A DNA stretch of 64,000 nucleotides, taken from positions 1 to 64,000 of the forward strand of contig NZ_JNJB01000008.1 in assembly GCF_000701505.1 (NCBI RefSeq), read 5' to 3'. The position numbers and the translations under genes are program-made. This document shows, piece by piece, positions 14,479 through 22,474 of the stretch. The notes under the pieces were generated by a model. It was not told where the DNA came from, did no database searches, and worked only from the letters and a program-made list of their open reading frames with translations. Source of the stretch: Dyadobacter crusticola DSM 16708. Lineage in GTDB: Bacteria; Bacteroidota; Bacteroidia; Cytophagales; Spirosomataceae. Position 1 is the stretch's first letter. Every line of letters begins with the position of its first letter.

Positions 14479-16974
14479 TTATAAACAGTCCACGTCAATG
14501 ACGACCTGGATGCTTTTCAAAGTTTTGTCGGTCAAAATGTCAATAACCTTTTCCTGTATAAATGACTTTGCCGCCTTAAAATTAATCTTTTCTCGTTCAA
14601 GTTTAATGAGAATGTCGAACAAAAACAGATTTCTTACTCTTTCAACGAGCGGCGGCTGAGGTCCTAAAACCCGGCTTAATCCCAGATTTTCGGCGAGCTT
14701 TGCAGCCAATACCTGCGCTGCCTTGTGGGCGGCCGCTTCATCCATGTGCTTCACAGTAACCTTGATAAGCCTCGTAAATGGCGGATAGTTGTATTTTTCA
14801 CGCTCAATGATCTCCGACTCGTACATCCCGATATAATCATTTTGAACGATCCGGTCCAACAGCTTCTGACTGGGATTTGCAGTCTGGATCAGCACTTTAC
14901 CTGGCTTATCTGCCCGCCTGCCGGCGCGGCCGCTCACTTGCGTCAACATTTGAAATGCACGTTCGGAAGCGCGGAATTCTGGAAAATGGATAATGCGATC
15001 GGCATCGAAAATGCCAACTACACTTACATTATCGAAGTCAAGCCCCTTGCTCACCATCTGAGTTCCGACCAGGATATCAATCCCGCCTTCTTCAAATTCC
15101 TGTATAATCTGCTGGTATGCATTCTTCGCGCGGGTAGTATCCAGGTCCATTCGCTGCACGCGCGCTTCGGGGAACATCAGGTTAATTTCCTCCTCAATCT
15201 TTTCGGTACCATAACCCATTGTTTTCACCTTCGTTGAGCCGCAGTTGGGACAAGTTCGGGGTACTTCTTCTTTGTGCCCGCAATAATGGCATCGCAACTC
15301 CTTGGCTTTCATGTGGTAAGTCAGACTTACATCACAATTCGCACATTCAGAGATCCAGTTGCATTCCTCGCATTGCATATAAGGCGAGTACCCGCGCCGG
15401 TTTTGAAAAAGGATGGTTTGTTCCTTGTGATTCAAATTATGTTGCAGCTGATCGATCAGGACAGATGAAAACTCGTTTTTCATCTTTTTCATCTTCTTTT
15501 CCTTCTTGATATCGATCAGCTCAAAGGTCGGCAAAGCTGCATTTCCAAACCGCTGCTTCATTTCCACTAACCCGTACCGGCCGCTTTTGGCATGATAATA
15601 GCTTTCTAACGAGGGCGTTGCGGAACCTAGCAGCGTTTTGCCTTTGTGCATATAAGACATAATCACGGCTACATCCCGTGCATTGTAACGCGGCGCAGGA
15701 TCGTGTTGCTTGTAGGATGATTCATGCTCTTCATCCACGATAATTAATCCGAGATTATCAAATGGGAGAAATATCGCCGAGCGCACGCCGACCACAAACT
15801 GGAATTTTCCATCCAGAATACCTTTCCAGACTTCCACGCGCTCATTGTCAGAAAATTTGGAGTGGTAAATGCCCATTACATCGCCAAAAACCTTCCGCAG
15901 CCTGACTACAATCTGCGTGGTCAATGCAATTTCGGGTAAAAGGAACAGTACCTGCGAGCCACCTTCCAGCACCTGGCGGATCAGGTCAATGTACACTTCT
16001 GTTTTTCCACTCCCCGTAATGCCGTGGAGCAGCACTACCTCTTTGGTCTTGAAATGCTCCTGAATCTGCTCGGCGGCTACTTTCTGGGTTTCCGTCAGGG
16101 AAATGTTGACTGTATTACCAGCCGGAATATCGCCAAACCGTGAGATGAAAATTTCAAATTGTTCAAAGATGCCTCGCTTAATCAATGTGTTCAGAGAAGA
16201 GACCGAAATACTTTCATCGCCGCCGAAAACGGATTTGTCCAGCCCTTTCTGGTTCAGGTCAGGATTGTTATAAACGGGAATGTGGCTAAGGTATCGGAGT
16301 AAAATCTCCTGCTGCTTCGGGCTTTTTTCCAGCGAAGCCGCGAGCCCTGAAAGTGCCTCATTGCTCAGATACGCATTCGTCAGCCTGATCTTCTTCACAA
16401 CTTTCGGCTTGTAGCGCTCTTTTACTTCTTCGTAAAGGATCACGGCGCGCTTGCCGACGAGCGATTTAATAATGGCAGTAATATTTGACTTCTGCAAAAG
16501 CCGCTCTACTTCCTCGTATGATAGTGTCTGATGTTTTTTTATTTCTTCAACAACCAACAATTCCTGCTCTGTAAGCAAATCTTCGTAGTCAAATTCAGGA
16601 TTAAGCTGAATGCGCGACTGACTCGTGATTTTCAACCCGGCCGGCAAAGCCACATTAAGTACCTCACCGATGTTGCACAGGTAATATTCCGCCACCCATT
16701 TGAACAGTTCAAGCTGGTGATTGGTAATAATTGGCTGCTCATCGAGCAGTTCGAGAATGTATTTGGCCTGGTATTTGGCAGGAGGTGTACTGTGTATATG
16801 GGCGATTACTGCGGTGATGACCCTCTTTTTTCCAAACTGGACAATCACCCTCGCCCCTACTTTGACCAACCCCGCCAGTTCCCGAGGTACCCGGTATGTA
16901 AAAAGAGCAGGTACCGGCACCGGCAAAATCAAATCAGTAAAAAGGGTGGTTTCTTCCTCAAAAAAGGAGGTCAT
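14479..16974 (-). CDS. priA: Primosomal replication restart helicase PriA
   Basis: An 831-residue protein that reloads the replisome at stalled forks. The N-terminal domain binds 3' DNA ends. Walker A ITGSGKTEVY is near residue 320, the DEEHESSYKQ box follows, and a Zn-binding Cys-rich insert (CEECNWISECANC ... CHYCG ... CPNCGSTK) is present. The helicase C-terminal motif QVSGRAGR is intact. I chose the ATG at 16974, which puts TLFTDLILPVPVP at the family N-terminus; an in-frame extension to 17037 runs through the toxin gene and is unlikely. The start overlaps the end of the RelE-like gene by 17 bases, so priA can be read from the toxin-antitoxin promoter as well. Confidence 0.95.
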   Translation of the reverse strand: MTSFFEEETTLFTDLILPVPVPALFTYRVPRELAGLVKVGARVIVQFGKKRVITAVIAHIHSTPPAKYQAKYILELLDEQPIITNHQLELFKWVAEYYLCNIGEVLNVALPAGLKITSQSRIQLNPEFDYEDLLTEQELLVVEEIKKHQTLSYEEVERLLQKSNITAIIKSLVGKRAVILYEEVKERYKPKVVKKIRLTNAYLSNEALSGLAASLEKSPKQQEILLRYLSHIPVYNNPDLNQKGLDKSVFGGDESISVSSLNTLIKRGIFEQFEIFISRFGDIPAGNTVNISLTETQKVAAEQIQEHFKTKEVVLLHGITGSGKTEVYIDLIRQVLEGGSQVLFLLPEIALTTQIVVRLRKVFGDVMGIYHSKFSDNERVEVWKGILDGKFQFVVGVRSAIFLPFDNLGLIIVDEEHESSYKQHDPAPRYNARDVAVIMSYMHKGKTLLGSATPSLESYYHAKSGRYGLVEMKQRFGNAALPTFELIDIKKEKKMKKMKNEFSSVLIDQLQHNLNHKEQTILFQNRRGYSPYMQCEECNWISECANCDVSLTYHMKAKELRCHYCGHKEEVPRTCPNCGSTKVKTMGYGTEKIEEEINLMFPEARVQRMDLDTTRAKNAYQQIIQEFEEGGIDILVGTQMVSKGLDFDNVSVVGIFDADRIIHFPEFRASERAFQMLTQVSGRAGRRADKPGKVLIQTANPSQKLLDRIVQNDYIGMYESEIIEREKYNYPPFTRLIKVTVKHMDEAAAHKAAQVLAAKLAENLGLSRVLGPQPPLVERVRNLFLFDILIKLEREKINFKAAKSFIQEKVIDILTDKTLKSIQVVIDVDCL

Positions 16975-17296
16975 ACTTTGCAAAGGAAAAATGGAGGCTA
17001 ATAAATCCGCTTCTTCTGGGATGCTGCCGCGTATCAAATATTGCCAGCAGCTGAATATGCGTATCTGTAGCTTTGTAAATCAGAAGATTGTGTTTTGTAA
17101 TTACAGCTTCCCGAATTTGCCTCTTTTCGGAAACTATTCGAAAGATCTCGGGATGTTGCGCGGCTATGTTGATAATCTTTTCTGTTCTTTTAACAAATGT
17201 CCTGATCACCTGTTCGCCCCTGTCTTCTTCAAGATATGCTATTACGTTTTGGAAGTTATCAAGGGCTCGTGCAGACCAAATGATTTTTAAAGCCAT
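16958..17296 (-). CDS. RelE/ParE-family toxin
   Basis: A 112-residue toxin. The N-terminus IIWSARALDNFQNVIAYLEE is the ParE/RelE helix-rich start, and KHNLLIYKATDTHIQLLAIFDTRQHP is the conserved C-terminal beta-sheet region. Most relatives end close to FDTRQNP; here about 15 further residues (SGFISLHFSFAKYDLLF) are read into the priA leader, perhaps because the original stop was lost. ParE-like members poison gyrase and RelE-like ones cleave mRNA; which applies cannot be told. It overlaps the antitoxin by 10 bases and priA by 17. Confidence 0.85.
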   Translation of the reverse strand: MALKIIWSARALDNFQNVIAYLEEDRGEQVIRTFVKRTEKIINIAAQHPEIFRIVSEKRQIREAVITKHNLLIYKATDTHIQLLAIFDTRQHPRRSGFISLHFSFAKYDLLF

Positions 17297-17517
17297 TTTG
17301 CAAACGTCTCACGCGCTTTCTCGTGTGAAACCCCCTCTCCTCTTTCAATCTGCCTCAGCGACTCTTCTACATCCTGAATAACTTTTTCGGGAAGATCAGA
17401 CCATTCATTTTCATGATCAAACTGTCGAAATATGGATTTGACAGCGTCAATTACGTTTTCATCTTCTGTATCCAGAAGTCTTTTCGCCAATTCGATTTTA
17501 TCAGTTTGTATGTCCAT
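17287..17517 (-). CDS. Antitoxin of the RelE/ParE-like toxin
   Basis: A 76-residue acidic, helical protein directly ahead of the toxin and overlapping it by 10 bases. The motif ELAKRLLDTEDENVIDAVKSIF at the N-terminus and SLRQIERGEGVSHEKARETFAKWL at the C-terminus are standard for antitoxins of Bacteroidota RelE/ParE pairs (compare Q(I/L)ExGxGxxHEEVxxxxxxWL). A TAAATTTG -7 element lies at 17522-17529 (complement) only 5 bases before the ATG, which suggests a leaderless message, though no TTG at the correct -33 spacing is seen. Confidence 0.82.
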   Translation of the reverse strand: MDIQTDKIELAKRLLDTEDENVIDAVKSIFRQFDHENEWSDLPEKVIQDVEESLRQIERGEGVSHEKARETFAKWL

Positions 17518-17556
17518 AATTCAAATTTACAATTTTGTGATCAAGAAAGAAATGCC

Positions 17557-18150
17557 CTAATCAATCAGCTGCGTATCAATCTCCGGGGCCTTTTCCCAAC
17601 TGATCATTGCATTGAAAAGCTTGATCGTATTGTAGCTGAAAATGTCAGTTTCCGAAATTTCACGTTCCTGAATAACTCCCTTATCGAGCAAAAAAGCGCG
17701 TTGCGTGCCTGGTAACAAGTATGTGGTAGGTGTAAACCAATTTTCTCCGTCACCAAATGCCACATTGTAATAAAATGCGTCCGTTACCCAGCCATTTTTG
17801 ATGATCAGGATTTCATCGGCATCTTCCCGTTGCGCAAAAAGGCTATTCAGCTCCTCGCGTTTGTCATATTTATAGCTGTAATCAACTGTGTCGCTATAAA
17901 CGCGCCTGATCCTTTTGACCGTGCGCAGCATATGCGGCTCCCATTTGATATTATCAATTTCTTTCGAGTAAGCCACCCTGCATTTGTACATTTCGTCACT
18001 TACAGTTTCCGGTATTTCAAGAAGCTCGGCTAGGTTCCATTGATCGGTATATCCCCAAAGTTCCTTGCGGGTTTTGTTCAGCCGGGCTTCGTGGTAGCTC
18101 AGATTTTTGAGCTTCCTGTTTTCAACACAGATCGTTTCAATACACAACAT
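17557..18150 (-). CDS. pabC: Aminotransferase class IV, aminodeoxychorismate lyase-like (PabC)
   Basis: A 197-residue fold-type IV PLP protein. It would convert 4-amino-4-deoxychorismate to 4-aminobenzoate plus pyruvate for folate synthesis. Recognisable features are the N-terminal LCIETICVENRKLKNLSYHEARLNKTR, in which an Arg/Lys-containing helix contacts substrate, and the later NGWVTDAFYYNVAFGDGENWFTPT, equivalent to the family's E-x-x-x-x-N-(I/V) region, here with Asp rather than Glu. It is shorter than E. coli PabC (about 270). It overlaps pabB by 14 bases, which supports the folate assignment. Confidence 0.8.
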   Translation of the reverse strand: MLCIETICVENRKLKNLSYHEARLNKTRKELWGYTDQWNLAELLEIPETVSDEMYKCRVAYSKEIDNIKWEPHMLRTVKRIRRVYSDTVDYSYKYDKREELNSLFAQREDADEILIIKNGWVTDAFYYNVAFGDGENWFTPTTYLLPGTQRAFLLDKGVIQEREISETDIFSYNTIKLFNAMISWEKAPEIDTQLID

Positions 18151-19207
18151 GTGGCACAGATTTAAATGGAAGGTACACTTTGTCTACCAATTCCTGGTAC
18201 TCACTTTTTGCATTGCTTAACGCGGTAATCCCGCCGCCGCTTTTAAATACAAACTTTCCATTCTGCTCCTCTATAAAACGGATCATCACCGCGCTCTCAA
18301 AATTCTTGCCGTCAAAATAGCCCATTACTCCTGTGTAATAGCCTCGGTCGTAACCTTCCGCCTCTTCGATGATCTGCAAAGTACTTGGTTTAGGCGCCCC
18401 GGTCACGGAGCCGGCGGGTAGCAATTTCAAAAGTAAGTCTCCGTAATTTCCATTAAAATCATCGGGTAAAATCCCTGCGACCTCCGAGCTTACCTGCAGC
18501 AATGCGCTATCATAAGCTTGAACCTTTTCAATGTAGCGGTAACGTTCCACCCAAACCTTTTCGGCAACCATACTCAGGTCATTCCTGATCAGATCCACGA
18601 TCGTCGCGTGTTCAGCTGCCTCTTTATAATCAGATAAAATCACCTGTGCCGCATTCTCCACTGACGCGTCGATGGTACCTTTCATAGGAAATGACGAAAT
18701 CCTGTTTCCTGAGATTTTCACAAAAATTTCGGGCGAAAAGCAGACAAACTGGTCTTTCAGCCAAAACCGGTAAGGCGCCTGACTATTCTCAAAGATGTCC
18801 AGCAAGCTAAGGTTGGTATCAACCGGGGTTTCAACTGAAAGATTCAGTAAAAATGAATTGCCGGCACGAATGTTCCGTATCACGTGCTCAAACTTCGGCT
18901 CGTAAGCTTCAAAGGCGATCGGATACTTCCGGAAGTAAAACTCCGGCGAAGAGTCAGCGATTTTTGGCGCTGCCTGATTGGAAAATCCATTCAGATTAAA
19001 CCGCACTTCTGACGCATTGATATCCTCCTGCTTCCAGGCCAGTGGTTTTTTCATTTTGTAATCCACCAGGAATACAAAAGGAATTCCGGCTTTGCCCCAC
19101 GCATTAAGCTTACCAATAAAATTTTCGATGCTGTCTGCCAATTTGAAAGGAATATATGCAGATTTAACTGCAAGCGAATTTACAAAGTTCAGAAACCAAT
19201 CTACCAT
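18137..19207 (-). CDS. pabB: Aminodeoxychorismate synthase component I
   Basis: A 356-residue chorismate-binding enzyme. The core SFPMKGTIDAS, VDLIRNDLSMVAEKVWV, LPAGSVTGAPKPSTLQIIEEAE, GYYTGVMGYFDG and KSGGGITALSNAKSEYQEL includes all the conserved motifs of the anthranilate synthase/PabB family; the KGT (rather than a PIAGT) motif favours PabB. It aminates chorismate using ammonia from a glutaminase partner (PabA/TrpG), which is not in this window. The product goes to PabC, encoded just downstream with a 14-base overlap. It is divergent from ypdA, with 73 bases between them. Confidence 0.9.
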   Translation of the reverse strand: MVDWFLNFVNSLAVKSAYIPFKLADSIENFIGKLNAWGKAGIPFVFLVDYKMKKPLAWKQEDINASEVRFNLNGFSNQAAPKIADSSPEFYFRKYPIAFEAYEPKFEHVIRNIRAGNSFLLNLSVETPVDTNLSLLDIFENSQAPYRFWLKDQFVCFSPEIFVKISGNRISSFPMKGTIDASVENAAQVILSDYKEAAEHATIVDLIRNDLSMVAEKVWVERYRYIEKVQAYDSALLQVSSEVAGILPDDFNGNYGDLLLKLLPAGSVTGAPKPSTLQIIEEAEGYDRGYYTGVMGYFDGKNFESAVMIRFIEEQNGKFVFKSGGGITALSNAKSEYQELVDKVYLPFKSVPHVVY

Positions 19208-19280
19208 TTAGCTGGTTAAATTGAATGGGCAACTGCCAGCTTTGGTCTGCCCGATTTTACCTGAAAACTTACCAGAAGTA

Positions 19281-20288
19281 ATGCACATTTACGACGTTAT
19301 TGTCATCGGAGGCGGTCCTTGCGGGCTCGCTATGGGAGTCGAACTCGCTAAAAGCGGAATGGATTACCTGATCCTTGAAAAAGGCAACCTGACGGAATCC
19401 ATCAGAAGGTACCCGAGAAGAATGCGCTTTTTTTCAACTGCGGAAAACATTGAGATCGGCGGGATACCTTTTGCGATTTCCGAAGTGAAGGCAAACCGGA
19501 ATGAAGCATTGCAATATTACCGCAAGGTAGCCGGTTACTATAAGCTTAATTTCAAGTTGTTTGTAGATGTGGACCGTTCTGAAAAGCAAGCTGACGGTAC
19601 TTTTCTGACCTATTCGAACGACGGACAGGTATTTCAATCGAAGAATGTGGTGCTGGCGACTGGCTATTTTGATGTGCCGCGGATGCTGAATGTGCCAGGC
19701 GAAGATCTGCCGCACGTATCACATTATTACGACGAACCTTTCAAATATTCATACACCAATGTGGTTTTGGTAGGCGGCTCGAATTCTTCTGTGGAAGCTG
19801 CGCTTGAACTTTATCGCCACGATGCGCATGTAACGATTGTGCATAAGGAAGCGGATTTCAGGACGAAGGTGAAATACTGGCTGGTACCGGATGTAAAAAA
19901 CCGGGTGAAAGAAGGTAAGATACATACCCGATTCAACAGCGTGACAGAGGCAATCGAGCCTGGCCGCATGCTGATCCGCAATCTGGAAACGGACGAAACG
20001 GAGTGGCTACCGGCTGATTTCGTGTTTTTACTAGTTGGTTACCTGCCAGATGAACATTTACTGACGCGTTGCGGCGTGGTGCTCAATCCCGTTACCAAAG
20101 TACCCACTTTCGATTCAGATACTTTCGAAACCAACGTTCCCGGCTTATACCTGTGCGGAACTGTTATGGCGGGGGTATTCACAGAAAAGGTATTTATTGA
20201 AAACGGACGTGAACATGCAGCTGCCATTGCGGATCATTTGGCAGGGCGCGAAGTTCGGAAAGTAAAGGAGTTGATTGACCGGATTTAA
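19281..20288 (+). CDS. ypdA: YpdA-family putative bacillithiol disulfide reductase
   Basis: A 335-residue two-dinucleotide-binding flavoprotein. The FAD-binding GGGPCGLAMGVELAKSG is right at the N-terminus and the NADPH-binding VLVGGSNSSVEAALEL in the middle; the C-terminal FAD motif is VPGLYLCGTVMAG. There is no CxxC active-site pair of the thioredoxin-reductase type, as in YpdA/Bdr. YpdA reduces bacillithiol disulfide with NADPH, so this suggests that the organism makes bacillithiol. The ATG at 19281 is preferred because family members begin MHIYDVIVIGGGP; a longer in-frame extension to 19221 is unlikely. Confidence 0.88.
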   Translation: MHIYDVIVIGGGPCGLAMGVELAKSGMDYLILEKGNLTESIRRYPRRMRFFSTAENIEIGGIPFAISEVKANRNEALQYYRKVAGYYKLNFKLFVDVDRSEKQADGTFLTYSNDGQVFQSKNVVLATGYFDVPRMLNVPGEDLPHVSHYYDEPFKYSYTNVVLVGGSNSSVEAALELYRHDAHVTIVHKEADFRTKVKYWLVPDVKNRVKEGKIHTRFNSVTEAIEPGRMLIRNLETDETEWLPADFVFLLVGYLPDEHLLTRCGVVLNPVTKVPTFDSDTFETNVPGLYLCGTVMAGVFTEKVFIENGREHAAAIADHLAGREVRKVKELIDRI

Positions 20289-20332
20289 GGTTTTATGCCG
20301 CGAATGTTCACCGCAGCGGCGGCCGCGAATGC

Positions 20333-21487
20333 TTATTCTTCAACCAGCACCAGCTTTCGCTTTTTCTTTTTGAAAGAAAGCTTATCGATTTTCCCGATCA
20401 GTCCGTTCGCTCCTACTGCGTAGCCTACATTGCCGGCGAAGCTGACGGCGTGAAAACCCTCTTTCCCCAGGAACCGCCAGGTTTTGCCCCGATCAATGGA
20501 ATAGCTGCTCCCCGAGGGGCCGGTGGCTACCAATGCATAATCGTCAGACCGCAGCTCGGTTTCTCCTGTCCAGATTGCATCTGTTTTTTGGTAAATAGCC
20601 ACGCATTCTTTCAAGCCAGCAGGATTGGTCATTTTCGAAAGTTGCCAGGTAACCCCGCCATCTTTTGTGAGCAATACATTCTGTGTGGAGTCGCTGGTGC
20701 GCTTGTAGTCACCGCCTACTGCTATTCCATTTTTCTTTGACCAAAACCTTAAACCAAAAATACCGCTGGTCGGCCCAGCCGGCAGTGGCGTCGAAGATAC
20801 CTGCCAGGTGCGGCCAAAATCTTCCGACCGGAACACGCGCGCCATTTTGGATCCGCCTGTTCCGATATATGCATTACTTTTGCCGAATGCGAGCAGAGAA
20901 GTACCGCTTGCTGCAAAACAGGCTTCCCCGGGTTCCGCGGCAGGGCGACTTTCAAGCGGCTGTTCAGCCCAGCTTTTCCCACCATCTTCGGTAGTCAGAA
21001 TGAACAGCTTTCCAACAATCGGATCACCGAGACAAATGCCTCTGTTTTTATCCCAAAAGTCGATTCCATCCAGAAAAACCCCAGCTTGTGCAGTTTGGTA
21101 CACAAGGTTCCAGCTCTCTCCGCCGTCATCTGTACGGTAAATCCGGGCTTTATCTTTCTCGGATTCGCCGGCGCTCATCGCCAGCAGCGTGTTCTTGTTA
21201 ATGGCATGCACGTCACGAAAATCGAGCGAGTCCGCGCCTGGTACTTTGTAGGTTGTCCAGGTCTTTCCGCCATTCGTCGTTTTCAGAATTGTGCCTTTTG
21301 TTCCGCCAATCCAGCAAATAGAAGGGGTAACCGCGTGGACAGCACGCATGTGAATAGTGGCTTTGATATCAATGATATCCCATTGCGCAAATGCAGCGGG
21401 GGCAAGTAGTAATAGCCCATTAAACAGCAAAAGTGCTCTCAGAATTAGCAGGGAGGCTTTCAAAACAGGATTTGGAGAAATTGGCAC
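20333..21487 (-). CDS. Exported BNR/YCF48-like repeat protein
   Basis: A 384-residue protein with an N-terminal export signal (LILRALLLFNGLLLLAPAAFAQ, cleavage after AFA). The rest is a beta-propeller built from repeats of the type T(T/E)DGGxTW: KTTNGGKTWTTY, RTDDGGESWNLV, TTEDGGKSWAEQ, RSEDFGRTWQVS, LTKDGGVTWQLS and SIDRGKTWRFLG. This is the BNR/Asp-box pattern shared by sialidases, Ycf48 photosystem assembly factors and many uncharacterised exported proteins; sialidase catalytic residues (such as the RIP motif) are not seen. Function unknown; likely periplasmic or outer-membrane associated. The very basic tail KKKKRKLVLVEE is unusual. Confidence 0.8.
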   Translation of the reverse strand: MPISPNPVLKASLLILRALLLFNGLLLLAPAAFAQWDIIDIKATIHMRAVHAVTPSICWIGGTKGTILKTTNGGKTWTTYKVPGADSLDFRDVHAINKNTLLAMSAGESEKDKARIYRTDDGGESWNLVYQTAQAGVFLDGIDFWDKNRGICLGDPIVGKLFILTTEDGGKSWAEQPLESRPAAEPGEACFAASGTSLLAFGKSNAYIGTGGSKMARVFRSEDFGRTWQVSSTPLPAGPTSGIFGLRFWSKKNGIAVGGDYKRTSDSTQNVLLTKDGGVTWQLSKMTNPAGLKECVAIYQKTDAIWTGETELRSDDYALVATGPSGSSYSIDRGKTWRFLGKEGFHAVSFAGNVGYAVGANGLIGKIDKLSFKKKKRKLVLVEE

Positions 21488-21545
21488 AGTATTTTTACTA
21501 CTCTGAGTTCTAAGATTTTATTATTACACAAAATAGGAAATTCGT

Positions 21546-21845
21546 ATGAACAAGAACCAAAAATTTCTCATAGGCGCTCTTGGAGCATTGATTTCAGGCA
21601 TTGCAATTGGCCTGCTGGTTGCTCCGAAAAATGGTAAAGATGCCCGCAAGTTGCTCAAAAACAAAGCTTATGGCTTGGGAGACAATGCGAAAGACAAATA
21701 CGATAAGAGCCTTGAAGAATTATCCGTTTTGGCCGACAAACTGAAAGAGGGCTTCCTGAAAAACGTAAGCACAGCAAAAGACAAAGCTGGTTCGGTAGCT
21801 GACAACGTCAATGACAGAGTTCGCAGTGTCGTAAACAATATATAA
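21546..21845 (+). CDS. YtxH domain protein
   Basis: A 99-residue protein. FLIGALGALISGIAIGLLVAPKNGKDARKLL is the YtxH signature: a single glycine-rich transmembrane helix followed by the APKxGxxxR turn. The remainder is a charged coiled-coil-like helix (KDKYDKSLEELSVLADKLKEGF) ending SVADNVNDRVRSVVNNI. YtxH proteins are associated with general stress or envelope stress responses; the exact activity is unknown. It is a single-gene unit ended by a strong terminator. Confidence 0.85.
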   Translation: MNKNQKFLIGALGALISGIAIGLLVAPKNGKDARKLLKNKAYGLGDNAKDKYDKSLEELSVLADKLKEGFLKNVSTAKDKAGSVADNVNDRVRSVVNNI

Positions 21846-21866
21846 GACTCCTATATTAAGATATTC

Positions 21867-21900
21867 AAAGGGCAGCTTCCTCGAAAGCTGCCCTTTTTTT
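21867..21900 (+). terminator. Intrinsic terminator of the YtxH gene
   Basis: AAAGGGCAGCTT (21867-21878) pairs with AAGCTGCCCTTT (21885-21896), followed by a run of T. Confidence 0.88.
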
Positions 21901-21907
21901 GACTTCG

Positions 21908-22456
21908 CTATTTCGGGATCTTTGCTATCAGCTCGGTAACAGCTTGATTAACTTCCTGCTCAAAGTTCTTGCTTTTAGAAGGTATAATGCCGGATATACC
22001 CCCCTGCCACACCATTCTGTTGTTGTTTGCATCCACCAGGTCAACCATGAGCGTTCCCTCCCGATACCTTCCTACCACTACCTCCTCGCTTTTCCACGAG
22101 TAGCGGCGCTGGCCCATATATTTCGGTAATCCTTCCGTCCGGAAATCGGTTTGCCTCGTCTGAACTTTCTCCTTTACGTTCAGTGCAATATTAATTTTCA
22201 AACTGGCGTCCCGTGCTTCATCCAGGCCTCTTCCCTGCAAGTTCCGCGCAACAGCAGCTTTGATGATCCCGACATTCTTTTCAAAATTTTCGGGCATAGT
22301 GTCACCCGTGGCTTCTATCTCATAAAACCCAAACGTTGCGTAATCCGACAGCCGGAAATTATCCTCCTGCTCGGGATTAAGAATTTTGTAGGAACTGCTA
22401 CAGCCCGCAAGCATCAGAACTGATAGTCCAAAAACTGCAAAAATGATCTTTTTCAT
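21908..22456 (-). CDS. DUF4136 lipoprotein
   Basis: A 182-residue lipoprotein: MKKIIFAVFGLSVLMLAGCSSSY has a type II signal peptide with lipobox LAGC. The body (ATFGFYEIEATG, IIKAAVARNLQGRGLDEARDASLKINI, GTLMVDLVDANNNRMVWQGGISGII) matches the DUF4136 family of envelope lipoproteins; no activity is known. It starts 18 bases after the dnaG stop and is likely co-transcribed with dnaG. Confidence 0.85.
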   Translation of the reverse strand: MKKIIFAVFGLSVLMLAGCSSSYKILNPEQEDNFRLSDYATFGFYEIEATGDTMPENFEKNVGIIKAAVARNLQGRGLDEARDASLKINIALNVKEKVQTRQTDFRTEGLPKYMGQRRYSWKSEEVVVGRYREGTLMVDLVDANNNRMVWQGGISGIIPSKSKNFEQEVNQAVTELIAKIPK

Positions 22457-22474
22457 TGTTGCTACATAATTAAG

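Noticed and set aside
14441-15509. Long plus-strand frames opposite priA and pyk
   Set aside because: They are antisense shadows of well-conserved enzymes and show no protein-family features.
17830-18033. Short plus-strand hydrophobic frame within pabC
   Set aside because: Antisense to a conserved coding region; no promoter or homologous features.
20333-21487. Calling the BNR-repeat protein a sialidase, given the sialic-acid genes nearby
   Set aside because: Asp-box-like repeats are present but the catalytic arginine cluster and RIP motif of sialidases are not evident; Ycf48-like propellers have the same repeats.
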